A stretch of DNA of 64,000 nt from Olsenella_K sp050953285 (GTDB lineage Bacteria; Actinomycetota; Coriobacteriia; Coriobacteriales; Atopobiaceae), in the NCBI GenBank assembly GCA_050953285.1, contig JBMNMK010000002.1, forward strand, positions 186,001 to 250,000, written 5' to 3'. Positions 26,238-35,168 of this stretch are shown piece by piece. Position 1 is the stretch's first letter. The number at the start of each line of letters is the position of its first letter. The translations under genes were made by a program, and so were the position numbers. The notes under the pieces were generated by a model, which saw only the letters and a program-made list of their open reading frames with translations, searched no databases and was not told the DNA's origin.

Positions 26238-26439
26238 CACCGCGATAGTGGGCTTATTTGCTATTAGAGCTTTGCCATTAGAGCTATGCAATAGTTCATT
26301 CAAAAGAAATCGGTTTTTATGATGATGTGATGCCACAAATGTCTGGCCGTTCACTCTATTTCTAATACACATGACCTCCATGAATTAGTATCTTAAAGAA
26401 TGTTGCAAGTTTTGATGTTAATGGATTGCTGGAGGTCGC

Positions 26440-29400
26440 ATGTTACGACGTATCAGGGTAACTGCCTGTCTTTGCGCTTACTTGCTTGGGGTATTTCTCG
26501 TGCAGAGTTTGATGCCTACCGTCTCGTTTGCGCAGGACTGGAGTATCTCAATTTCTTCCATAGGAATTGAGGAGAGTCCCTACAAAACATCTCAAGCTTT
26601 GGGTGGTTATAGCAAAGGCACCATAACATACGTTAATTCTGCTCACACAGATTCAGTGTTTGCACTGGTAAACGTGGTATTGAGGCAAGATGGCGTTGAC
26701 GCTCTTGATATGGCATCTGCCCAGCTCACCATCGAGGGAACAACGTATTCTCCGGTAACCTCAGTTCATAAGACAACGGAATCTACCTTAGGTATTCAGA
26801 AGGAAACACTAACTGACGTCAGCATACCGAGTCTCGCTGGTTTCCATAACTTGCCAGATTTTGATAGCTCCTCCTCAAATGTGATTACCATGTCTACACG
26901 TGGAACGCTCCTATTTGAGATACCACGTGATAAGGCAGATAATTCTGATGGCTGGATCATAAGCATCGACGGCGCTACATCAGAGCCTTTTGATTCGTCT
27001 GATAAATCGATCGATTTTCAAGAAAATCTCATTGCGGCGCAGAAAAGCATAGATACTTACCTGCGGGAATCCTATGCGTCTGATAAGCGCACGATAGATG
27101 ATCCCAAGGTATTTTTGAATCCCTATCGGCGTGCTCCGCTCACTGCTTTGGTGATGTTTGAGAGTGATAGTGAATCGGAAGTATCTGTTGTTATAAAAGG
27201 CAAAACATCAGACTGCGATGTCTCTTATACGGTCACAGGAGCCTCTACGCATCACGAGGTTCCCATCTACGGTTTGTATCCCGATACGGAAAATAGTGTT
27301 GAGATTTCCTGTGATGGAAAGACTTCTACCATTCACATCAAGACAGATCCGCTGCCATCTGAGATTGAAACAGTCACAAGAGAGTCGGGCAGTGGACAAG
27401 ATCAGCAGGCTGGACAATTATTCATAGCTCAGAGTCCCCATACCATTGCTTTTGATAACCAGGGGGATATCCGTTGGTATATCACTGATATTGCGACGGA
27501 TTCAGCATATGGTTTCCAGCTCACTGACAATGATTCAAAGATCACGTACTTTAGGAACGTTGTGACTAACAACATCTTCCAAGATGTTGGTAATGAGCTC
27601 GTGCAGATGGATTGGCTGGGAAAAGTAGACAAGCTCATCTCTAATCCAGACATGCAGAGCGATCATGATAGTTGTGTTGTGGATGACAATACCGTGCTCT
27701 ACATTACTGCAGGTATGGTTAACGATGCCAAAATCATGCGCTTAGACCTTACAACAGGTGACGTGACTCCATGGCTTGTGATGAGCGATGTGCTTGATGT
27801 TTCTCTTGATCCTTCTTATCCGGATTGGAATGATCTGTGGCATCTCAATACTGTCCGCTATTACAAGGATGCGGAACACGGTGACTATGTGCTTGTCTCT
27901 GTGAGAAATCAGAGTCTAGTGCTCAAGATCCGCTGGACAGGCTCTCAGGCCACAGCAGATGATATTGAGTGGGCGCTCTCACCCATAGGGACGCGTCCTG
28001 AGAGCGAGCAGCCAGAAGCTCTCAAAGGAAAATTTATTTCTCCTAACACAGCAGATCAAAATTTTGAATGGTTCTATGACCAGCACGACTGCAACATGGT
28101 TTCCTATGATGGCAGCACCATGACAGTTGCGCTTTTTGACAATGGCATCATCAGAAACAACGTTGGGGAGCCTACAAATCCAGACAAATATAGCCGAGGC
28201 GTCATTTATGCCGTGGACGAGAATAGCCTGACAGCTAGACAGGTCTATTCATATGGGAAAGATGTGAACGATGCACGTGATCTGTATTCAGAAGTGCGTG
28301 GTTCTTCTCGCCAGCTGAGTTATGGGGAAGGAGAGCATGTCGTTACGTGCTTCCCGGTCTATAAAGGGAGCTGGAACAACTCTATTGTGGTAGAGACTGA
28401 TCAGAGCAATAACGTCGTGGCGCGCTATCGCTATAGCAGCAATATCTGTGGCATTTATCGTGCTCAAACGGTAAGTCCCTCAACACAGGAGGGGATGTTT
28501 ACCAATTACTCTGTTGCACAGGGCAGCGGTGATGAACTGCATCGCTATCACCAAACTTTTTGGTCAAAGACTTCATTCCAATCTGCAGGTGCAAAGGGTT
28601 TGACCTCAGTTTCTCTTACGCGGGATGATGACTCTGTTACGGTCTTGGGCAATTTGCCTGATGCCAGTGACGTTTCTGAGATGGAGCTGATTGCTGATAA
28701 CGGGGATAGTGCCTACTCGTTTGGAATTCCATCTACGGCAAACGGCGGTGTGTATGGCAAGTGTGTTCCCGTGAGTACGCTGCCAGACGGGTCCTATCAC
28801 ATCTATATGAGGGCGACGTCGCGGCAGGGCGCTGTCACCACGTATAGTTTTGACAAGGTTCTGCGCGTGGGGGCCAACCAGCCAGCAGGGGTACAAGTGG
28901 AGGAGCAGCTGAGGGATAACACGCCAGAAAATGCTCTCGAGGGTTACATATCTGCAGCTCAGGAGCATGACTTTGAGGATATGCAGATCGTGGTAGATCC
29001 GTTTGGCACCTCGCCGCTGACAGCTTTGGCTCTCTTCAAGACCGACGATGTGTGTTCGGTCAGCGTTGTCGCTCATGGCAAGAGTAGCTCAGAAGATGTC
29101 TCATATGACGTGCATGATGCAGGAGTTGTTCACCTGGTGCCCATCGTGGGTCTCTATAGCGATGATGTAACTGACGTTGACATCACGGTGACTTTTGAGG
29201 ACGGCAGCAAAAGCACGCAGACACGACAGGTTACTACGGCAGGCGTGCCAGCAGAGGCATCGCTTCCGGTCATTGAAGTTGCTACTGCTGAGGGCGTATC
29301 TGCTGAAGATTTGGCTCCTGGGCTGACATTCTGTGCTCCGGTAGGAAATTGCTACTACGCGGTGGATCACACGGGTGCCATTCGTTGGTATCTTCCCAAG

Positions 29401-32400
29401 ACCACCAATCATGGAGTGGCTGGAGTGAACTTCACTTCAGACAACCATCTGCTCATAGTTGATGCTGGCGATGTCTCATCCGCATCCACGAATGGTTACG
29501 TTATTAGAGAGCTTGATCTTTTGGGTCGTGAGTATCGCCACATTGTGATCAACAATTCAAGTGTTCACCACGAGGTTAAGGAACTGGACAACGGTGATTT
29601 GTTGGTAGGAATTACCGACACAACCAAAAACACCATAAACGATGGCTTTGTGATCATTGATAAGAACACGGGAGAAGAGAAACTTCGCTGCAATTTTGAT
29701 GAAGTCCTGTGCGATAAGTACGGTGTGGAGAAAGTCCAGGACACCATTTGGGGTGCATCACACAGCGTTGATGAAGATGGGTCAGAGTACGACAATAACT
29801 GGCTTCATAATAATGCACTATTTTATGTTAATGGCGGTACCGATACGCTCGACGATGACTATGTGATCATCTCAAGTAGACACCGTAGTATGGTGCTCAA
29901 GCTCTACGTAAAATCGCAGGAAGTCGCATGGGTGATTGGGGATCATACCGGTCTTGAAAATACGGGTCTTGCAAGTAAACTTCTCACGCCCACCGATGGT
30001 CTTGCATGGCAGTATGCCCAGCATGCACCTATGGTGATGAAGAATGGCGACATACTTCTGTTTGACAATGGGTGCCATAGGACAAAAGACGCAGAGGTTT
30101 CTCCTGCGGTGAATGCGTCAGAAAACTATTCAAGACTGGTTCAATACCATGTTGATGAGAGCTCCATGACGGTCAGCGAAGTTCGTTCATTTGGAGAGAA
30201 TGATTCAGACTGGAGCCTCTTTACAGACGAGACTGCACATGATCACTACTGCACGTATATTGGCGATGCGGATGAGCTGGAAAACGGTTCATGGTTAGGT
30301 ACATTTGGCGGCCACGTTATCGACAACAAAGGCAACGTTTCCGATAGCATACCTGCTGCCTATATGGGTGGTAAAAACACAGGTACGTTGGTTGAGGTAG
30401 ATGAGCAGGGAAAGCTTGTTTGGCAGTTCAATACCAGGCCAAAGACGGTAGGCGCAGCAGGCATTTACCGTGCAGCTCGCAAGGAGATTACCGAGCTGAA
30501 TGGCTATTACGACGCGTCTGGCTCACTATGGATTGGAAATGCGGGGGATGACACCCAAGTTCAAGATGTGGATCTTTCCTCATATGAGGAAGGTGCGGTT
30601 GGTGTAGAGGGAGACGTTACTATCACCAATTACGGACAAAGATTCACGATCATGGGCACCCTTGCAGATGCAACAGATGTTGAACGTCTGTATGTCGTGT
30701 GTGACGGAAAGGCATACAGGGCTGCTCTTAACGGTACGCAGTTCACAGCAAGCTTTGGTATAAGCCAAGATAAGCTCTTTTTTGCCCATACCCTGTCATT
30801 GGCGTGTGTTCGCTCTGACGAGCACGTACTTGAGCAGCTCGATGAATCAATTGTTCCTGCGCACATCTTTGCACTTACCCCTTCTGGTGAAAACGCGCTC
30901 ACAGAAGGACGTGCGCTTTCCGTGGGTGATACGGCTCAACTGAATGCAGCGGGATCTCCAGGCTTGAGTAGCCGTACATTGAGTTTTGAGTCCTCAAATC
31001 CAGATGTTGCGCAGGTAGATAGCCAAGGTCTGGTTCAAGCTCTGACGCCGGGCATCAGCGTGATTACCTATGCGGATACTTTTACAGGCCTAAGATGTCA
31101 GTCTGTCGTGACCGTGACTGGTAGATCGCTCAATAAGGCGCAGCTTTCCATGAAGGTGGGAGATACGTCCAAACTGAGTCTTACAACACTGGGCGATAAG
31201 GGCAATGAACATGAGATAGCGTGGGCATCAAGTGACAAAACAATTGTGAGCGTGAATGCTGACGGCGAGGTTACGGCTCTTAACCCCGGCGATGTAACCA
31301 TTGCCTGTTATGTTGATGGCGTTCAGTATTCCTGCAACATTCACGTCGTGCCTAACATAGAAGAAGGCGTCTACACCATTGCGTCTCGACTTGACACCAA
31401 CCTCGTTTTGGATGTTCAGTCTGGTAGCCAATCAAACGGAGCAAACGTGCAGATTTGGGAGAACAACCAGACGCGCGCTCAACTCTTCCGGATTTCATAT
31501 GTTGCAGATGGCAAATATGCATTGAGGCCCTTGTGTTCTGATGCCGCCGTTGATGTCTCAGGTGCTTCAGCTGAAGAGGGTGCCAACATCCAGCAATATG
31601 AATGGAACGGGACCAATGCTCAGCTCTGGGATATTGTGGATAACAGCGATGGTTCATACACCTTTGTGAATGCTGTCTCTGGCAAGGCATTAGATGTTGC
31701 GTGGGGTAATGCGCAGTGGGGCGCCAACGTGCAGACGTGGACCAAAAACGGCACCAACGCGCAAAAGTTTGAGCTCATTAAGTACTTCTCGCCGGGTGTG
31801 TATGTGATTTCACCTGCGCAGAGCAAACGGTTTGCAATGGACGTAAACGGTGGTGGCCAGGGCGATGGTGAAAATATCCAACTCTATAGTACCAATAGAA
31901 GCTATGCACAGAAGTTCTTGATCCGCTATGTGAGAGATGGCGCGTATTCCATCATGGCGCTCAATTCTGGCAAGTACCTAGATGTATCCAATGGATCACA
32001 CGATAGTGGAGCAAACATTCAGCAGTGGACGTGGAACGGTAGCGCGGCTCAACTGTGGCGTTTGGAGCGCATAGGCGATAATACCTTCAGGTTTGTCAAC
32101 GCGGGCTCTCACAAGGCGCTGGATGTATCTGAGGGACGCTTTGCGGAGGGCAGCAATATCCACCAGTGGGAAATAAACGGAACTTTGGCACAGAGCTTCA
32201 AGCTCACATGTGTTTCTCGCGTGGCTACCATATCTCCGCATGAGGCGCAGCACTATGCCTTGGACGTGAGCGGGGGAAGCGTTGCGTCCGGCACCAATGT
32301 TCAGCTCTTTGAGAGAAATGGCACAGATGCGCAGCGGTTCTATATCACCAACGCTGGTCGAGAGGGAAGCCGTGCAATCATTTCTGTGATGGCAAATAAC

Positions 32401-32658
32401 TCCCTCGACGTGGCTGGTGGCAATGTTACAGATGGTACTAACGTGCAGATGTATGAACACAATGGTACGTTGGCACAGCGTTGGTTCATCCAATATCTTG
32501 GCATCAGGGACGGGAGCTCTGTTTACAGAATTTTGGGTGACTCCAGCAGAAAGGCACTTGATATTTCTGGCGGGGTGTTTAGCTCTGGCAGGAACGTTCA
32601 GATTTGGGGCTGGAACAATTCGGCAGCACAGATCTGGAATATCACCTATGAAAAGTAG
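26440..32658 (+). CDS. Giant secreted protein: two arylsulfotransferase modules, two Big_2 domains, nine ricin-type repeats
   Basis: 2072 residues. A signal peptide ends near SFA-QDW (residue 31). Module 1: arylsulfotransferase N-terminal Ig-like domain (about 223-303, NPYRRAPLTALVMF) and beta-propeller (about 324-675). Module 2: the same pair at about 848-934 (DPFGTSPLTALALF) and 958-1341. Candidate active-site residues are H468 (LWHLN), N490 (SVRNQS) and H549 (DQHDCN) in module 1, and H1123 (WLHNN), H1148 (SRHRS) and H1195 (AQHAP) in module 2. Two Big_2 domains (about 1478-1636) and three beta-trefoils (1640-2072) follow. There is no LPXTG or membrane anchor. Family members transfer sulfate between phenols through a sulfohistidine. 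GGAGG precedes ATG 26440. The protein probably binds glycans through the lectin repeats; substrate unknown. Confidence 0.85.
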   Translation: MLRRIRVTACLCAYLLGVFLVQSLMPTVSFAQDWSISISSIGIEESPYKTSQALGGYSKGTITYVNSAHTDSVFALVNVVLRQDGVDALDMASAQLTIEGTTYSPVTSVHKTTESTLGIQKETLTDVSIPSLAGFHNLPDFDSSSSNVITMSTRGTLLFEIPRDKADNSDGWIISIDGATSEPFDSSDKSIDFQENLIAAQKSIDTYLRESYASDKRTIDDPKVFLNPYRRAPLTALVMFESDSESEVSVVIKGKTSDCDVSYTVTGASTHHEVPIYGLYPDTENSVEISCDGKTSTIHIKTDPLPSEIETVTRESGSGQDQQAGQLFIAQSPHTIAFDNQGDIRWYITDIATDSAYGFQLTDNDSKITYFRNVVTNNIFQDVGNELVQMDWLGKVDKLISNPDMQSDHDSCVVDDNTVLYITAGMVNDAKIMRLDLTTGDVTPWLVMSDVLDVSLDPSYPDWNDLWHLNTVRYYKDAEHGDYVLVSVRNQSLVLKIRWTGSQATADDIEWALSPIGTRPESEQPEALKGKFISPNTADQNFEWFYDQHDCNMVSYDGSTMTVALFDNGIIRNNVGEPTNPDKYSRGVIYAVDENSLTARQVYSYGKDVNDARDLYSEVRGSSRQLSYGEGEHVVTCFPVYKGSWNNSIVVETDQSNNVVARYRYSSNICGIYRAQTVSPSTQEGMFTNYSVAQGSGDELHRYHQTFWSKTSFQSAGAKGLTSVSLTRDDDSVTVLGNLPDASDVSEMELIADNGDSAYSFGIPSTANGGVYGKCVPVSTLPDGSYHIYMRATSRQGAVTTYSFDKVLRVGANQPAGVQVEEQLRDNTPENALEGYISAAQEHDFEDMQIVVDPFGTSPLTALALFKTDDVCSVSVVAHGKSSSEDVSYDVHDAGVVHLVPIVGLYSDDVTDVDITVTFEDGSKSTQTRQVTTAGVPAEASLPVIEVATAEGVSAEDLAPGLTFCAPVGNCYYAVDHTGAIRWYLPKTTNHGVAGVNFTSDNHLLIVDAGDVSSASTNGYVIRELDLLGREYRHIVINNSSVHHEVKELDNGDLLVGITDTTKNTINDGFVIIDKNTGEEKLRCNFDEVLCDKYGVEKVQDTIWGASHSVDEDGSEYDNNWLHNNALFYVNGGTDTLDDDYVIISSRHRSMVLKLYVKSQEVAWVIGDHTGLENTGLASKLLTPTDGLAWQYAQHAPMVMKNGDILLFDNGCHRTKDAEVSPAVNASENYSRLVQYHVDESSMTVSEVRSFGENDSDWSLFTDETAHDHYCTYIGDADELENGSWLGTFGGHVIDNKGNVSDSIPAAYMGGKNTGTLVEVDEQGKLVWQFNTRPKTVGAAGIYRAARKEITELNGYYDASGSLWIGNAGDDTQVQDVDLSSYEEGAVGVEGDVTITNYGQRFTIMGTLADATDVERLYVVCDGKAYRAALNGTQFTASFGISQDKLFFAHTLSLACVRSDEHVLEQLDESIVPAHIFALTPSGENALTEGRALSVGDTAQLNAAGSPGLSSRTLSFESSNPDVAQVDSQGLVQALTPGISVITYADTFTGLRCQSVVTVTGRSLNKAQLSMKVGDTSKLSLTTLGDKGNEHEIAWASSDKTIVSVNADGEVTALNPGDVTIACYVDGVQYSCNIHVVPNIEEGVYTIASRLDTNLVLDVQSGSQSNGANVQIWENNQTRAQLFRISYVADGKYALRPLCSDAAVDVSGASAEEGANIQQYEWNGTNAQLWDIVDNSDGSYTFVNAVSGKALDVAWGNAQWGANVQTWTKNGTNAQKFELIKYFSPGVYVISPAQSKRFAMDVNGGGQGDGENIQLYSTNRSYAQKFLIRYVRDGAYSIMALNSGKYLDVSNGSHDSGANIQQWTWNGSAAQLWRLERIGDNTFRFVNAGSHKALDVSEGRFAEGSNIHQWEINGTLAQSFKLTCVSRVATISPHEAQHYALDVSGGSVASGTNVQLFERNGTDAQRFYITNAGREGSRAIISVMANNSLDVAGGNVTDGTNVQMYEHNGTLAQRWFIQYLGIRDGSSVYRILGDSSRKALDISGGVFSSGRNVQIWGWNNSAAQIWNITYEK
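31357..32655 (+). repeat. Nine degenerate ~144-bp repeats encoding ricin-type lectin motifs
   Basis: Nine units with the pattern ALDV.GG....GxNVQxW..NGT.AQ.F.I, for example LDVSNGSHDSGANIQQW and LDVAGGNVTDGTNVQMY. Three per domain give three beta-trefoils at the C-terminus of the giant protein. Confidence 0.88.
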
Positions 32659-32697
32659 CATTTGAGTAATAGGTCTCAACAAGGGCGCTCTTCACAC

Positions 32698-32723
32698 TGA
32701 ACCGCACCCCAGAAGTTGGAGTC
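32698..32723 (+). repeat. Left terminal inverted repeat of the IS3-family element
   Basis: 26 bp, starting TGAACCGCACCCCAGAAG, exact reverse complement of 34146-34171. Confidence 0.95.
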
Positions 32724-32764
32724 CAGAAAGTAAAGGACAACGATTTCTGGAGGTGCGGTTTTTC

Positions 32765-33268
32765 ATGACCGAGTACAGCGTCGACGTCAGGAGGGCGGCC
32801 GCGAGGCTGATGGAGAGGGGGCTGGGCTGGGCATCCATAGCCAAAAGGCTTGCAATGCCGGAAGGCACCGTCCGAAAATGGGTCGAGACATACAGGGCGT
32901 GCGGAAGCGAGGTGCTCTTCGGCATGGGGTCCGAGCACAGGGCATACGACTACGAGACGAAGCTCGCCGCGGTGCGCGACCACCTCGAGGACGGAATGCC
33001 CCTCCAGGCTGTGATGTCGAAGCACGGCATAGCGAGCAGGTCGGCGCTCCAAAGATGGGTGAAGGCGTACAGGGACGGAGGCCCCGAGGCGCTCAGGCCG
33101 AGGCCGAAGGGCAGGCCGAGGGGGGCGAGGAGCCGTCCCGGGCCCGAGCCGACCCGCGAGCAGGAGCTCGAGGCCGAGAACCGGAAGCTCAGGGCCGAGG
33201 TCGCGTACTTAAAAAAACTTCGAGCCCTGGAGGCGGAGGGGCGGGCACGTGGGACAGGTGCCAGGTGA
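32765..33268 (+). CDS. IS3-family transposase OrfA (helix-turn-helix)
   Basis: DNA-binding protein of 167 residues that recognises the element ends and regulates transposition. Two helix-turn-helix units are visible (GWASIAKRLAMPEGTVRKWV and SKHGIASRSALQRWVKAY). A Pro/Arg-rich linker leads to a leucine-zipper-like helix (EQELEAENRKLRAEVAYLKK) used for dimerisation. ATG 32765 is chosen; GGAGG lies rather far upstream at 32749. Seven A (33211-33217) near the end allow a -1 shift into orfB, producing the OrfAB transposase. Confidence 0.9.
   Translation: MTEYSVDVRRAAARLMERGLGWASIAKRLAMPEGTVRKWVETYRACGSEVLFGMGSEHRAYDYETKLAAVRDHLEDGMPLQAVMSKHGIASRSALQRWVKAYRDGGPEALRPRPKGRPRGARSRPGPEPTREQELEAENRKLRAEVAYLKKLRALEAEGRARGTGAR
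33211..33217 (+). promoter_or_regulatory. A7 slippery site for programmed -1 frameshift
   Basis: AAAAAAA in the orfA frame reads TTA AAA AAA CTT (LKKL); slipping back one base continues as ACT TCG AGC (TSS) into orfB. orfB has no convincing independent start near this point. This is standard IS3-family control. Confidence 0.8.
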
Positions 33269-34125
33269 TCCGCGGGCTTTCGGGGCAGGGGTACGGGCTG
33301 GACGACCTGCTGGAGGCGTCGGGCATCCCGCGCTCCACCTACTACTACAACCTCAGGAGGGAGCCCAGGGCCACGCGCAGGGAGCTGTGGCCCAAGGTCG
33401 AGGAGATATTCCGGCGCACGGCCAACGGCTGCGGGTACCGGCAGGTCATGATGTGCCTGAGGGCCGAGGACGGCGTGCGCATCTCCGGCAAGACCGTGCT
33501 CAAGATGATGCGCGAGATGGGGCTGAGATGCGGCATACGCCGCGAGACCGAATACCACCGGTACAACTCCTACAGGGGCAAGGTGGGCCGCACCTTCGAG
33601 AACCTGCTGGGACGCGACTTCAGGGCCGGTCGGCCATGGGAGAAGATGGGCACCGACGTCACCGAGTTCAACCTGGGCTTCGGCAAGGCGTACCTGGCGC
33701 CCGTGCTCGACTTCTGCACCGACGAGGTCGTGGCCTGGTCGATATCCGAGCACCCCGACATGGCCCAGCAGAGAGAGATGCTGGGCATGCTCCTCGGAAG
33801 GAAGCCGGAGGGCGCCCGCCCCATACTCACCAGCGACATGGGCTGGCAGTACCAGAGCGACTGGTACTGCGCGACCATAGCGGGCGCGGGGTTCGTCCAG
33901 AGCATGTCGCGCAAGGGAAACTGCCTCGACAACGCTTGCACCGAGGGCTTCTTCGGGCATCTGAAGGACGAGTTCTTCCGCCACCAGAAATGGGACAGCT
34001 TCGAATCCTTCAAGCGGGACCTCGACGGATATATCCGCCACTGGAACACGCGACGCCGCCAAATAGGGCTCGAGGGCATGACCCCTGCCGAATACAGGAA
34101 TCACGCCCTCGGGGACGCGGCATAG
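33217..34125 (+). CDS. IS3-family transposase OrfB (DDE integrase core), made by frameshift
   Basis: Catalytic half of the transposase, about 302 codons after the slip. HTH_21-like region QVIRGLSGQGYGLDDLLEAS and GYRQVMMCLR are followed by the rve core. The DDE residues are in GTDVTEFNLG, LTSDMGWQYQ and EGFFGHLKDEFF, and the C-terminus is MTPAEYRNHALG. All acidic residues and the reading frame are intact, so the element is probably active. It is expressed as an OrfAB fusion through the A-run; OrfB alone would need an unseen start. Confidence 0.9.
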   Translation, partial: TSSPGGGGAGTWDRCQVIRGLSGQGYGLDDLLEASGIPRSTYYYNLRREPRATRRELWPKVEEIFRRTANGCGYRQVMMCLRAEDGVRISGKTVLKMMREMGLRCGIRRETEYHRYNSYRGKVGRTFENLLGRDFRAGRPWEKMGTDVTEFNLGFGKAYLAPVLDFCTDEVVAWSISEHPDMAQQREMLGMLLGRKPEGARPILTSDMGWQYQSDWYCATIAGAGFVQSMSRKGNCLDNACTEGFFGHLKDEFFRHQKWDSFESFKRDLDGYIRHWNTRRRQIGLEGMTPAEYRNHALGDAA

Positions 34126-34145
34126 CCGCTAGACTCTTATTTATC

Positions 34146-34171
34146 GACTCCAACTTCTGGGGTGCGGTTCA
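34146..34171 (-). repeat. Right terminal inverted repeat of the IS3-family element
   Basis: 26 bp ending GGGGTGCGGTTCA, perfect partner of 32698-32723. Confidence 0.95.
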
Positions 34172-34263
34172 CACATGAGGGCGCCCTTGTTAGTAGCAAG
34201 GTGGCGACTCAAACGCTACGATGGTTTCTTGACTGACACTGCTGGTAACGTTTGGAGTAAAGC

Positions 34264-35082
34264 ATGCCGCTCAATGAGCTCTATCAAGCGCTCGATCCTA
34301 TTGCCTTTCAAATTGGTCCTATTGCCGTTCGCTGGTATGGGCTTGCATATTTGGCGGGGTTTGTCTTGGGTGGACTCATGATCTGGCGTCTTATACGGCG
34401 CTGGGATTTGGATATCACCGCAGATGAACTTATGAACGTCGTGGTGGGCATCTCTTTGGGTGTGATCCTGGGTGGACGTCTGGGATATGTCTTATTCTAC
34501 GGCGCAGGGTATTATCTAGCACATCCTTTGGAGATCCTTGCTATCAACCAGGGCGGTATGAGTTTTCATGGCGGTCTGGTCGGAGCTATAATAGGTGGCT
34601 CTGTTGTCTGCAAGGCATCCCACATTAGCATAGCTTCAATGGTTGATATGGGCGTATGTGCGGCGCCTATTGGACTCTTCTTTGGGAGATGCGCCAACTT
34701 TGTCAATGGGGAGTTGTGGGGAAAACCGACGGATCTGCCGTGGGGCGTCATGTTTGAGACAGGTGGCGGTGTGTATAGGCATCCTTCTCAGCTGTATGAA
34801 GCGCTGTTGGAAGGTGTTGTGCTGTTCATCATCCTGTTTGTTCTGTCTCGTCGCACTCCAGCACGGTCACAGGGAACATTTTTGGGCGTATTTCTTTTGG
34901 GATATGGCATCTTTAGATTCCTCATAGAGTTTGTCAGGATGCCAGATGCACAGCTAGGCTACCTTTTGGGTGGCGTCATTACCATGGGGCAGCTGCTTTC
35001 CGTACCGCTTATTGTGGTTGGTATTGTCGTCCTCGTCCTGGCGCATAAGCTTGAGCGTCCTCAGGTGGGAAAACTTGCCTAG
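34264..35082 (+). CDS. lgt: Prolipoprotein diacylglyceryl transferase
   Basis: Seven-helix membrane enzyme of 272 residues that attaches diacylglycerol from phosphatidylglycerol to the lipobox cysteine of prolipoproteins, the first step of lipoprotein maturation. The Lgt signature is clear: GRCANFVNGELWGKPT, with HPSQLYEALLEG and FRFLIEFVRMPD downstream, and GGMSFHGGLVGA in the first half. GGAG stands 8 bases before ATG 34264. The gene starts 93 bases after the insertion sequence, so its promoter lies within that short gap or reads out of the element. Length and motifs are those of a functional enzyme. Confidence 0.95.
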   Translation: MPLNELYQALDPIAFQIGPIAVRWYGLAYLAGFVLGGLMIWRLIRRWDLDITADELMNVVVGISLGVILGGRLGYVLFYGAGYYLAHPLEILAINQGGMSFHGGLVGAIIGGSVVCKASHISIASMVDMGVCAAPIGLFFGRCANFVNGELWGKPTDLPWGVMFETGGGVYRHPSQLYEALLEGVVLFIILFVLSRRTPARSQGTFLGVFLLGYGIFRFLIEFVRMPDAQLGYLLGGVITMGQLLSVPLIVVGIVVLVLAHKLERPQVGKLA

Positions 35083-35168
35083 GTATACATTTTCGTAACA
35101 GATTGATTCACTTCTTGAAAAGGGCTGCATACTGAGTACACGGAAGTTTTGTGTACGAAGGGCATACT

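Larger units (their letters stand above)
32698..34171 (+). mobile_element. IS3-family insertion sequence, intact
   Basis: 1474-bp element bounded by perfect 26-bp terminal inverted repeats (32698-32723 and 34146-34171, outer ends TGAACCGCACCCC). It is flanked by a 3-bp direct repeat CAC (32695-32697, 34172-34174), the usual IS3-family target duplication. It contains orfA and orfB in overlapping frames joined by an A-run. Its GC is clearly higher than that of the upstream gene, indicating recent arrival. The IS150 group is suggested by the long two-HTH OrfA. Confidence 0.93.
32678..34191 (+). other. Terminator-like hairpin split by an IS insertion
   Basis: Left arm AACAAGGGCGC (32678-32688) and right arm GCGCCCTTGTT (34181-34191) are perfect complements. 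With the element and one CAC copy removed they form an 11-bp stem with a loop of about 16 bases, starting 20 bases after the giant gene's stop. The right arm ends in TTGTT rather than a clean T-run. Confidence 0.6.

Noticed and set aside
32950..34178. Long open frames in other frames and on the minus strand across the IS element
   Set aside because: High GC makes chance long frames common; only the orfA/orfB frames carry the helix-turn-helix and DDE motifs.
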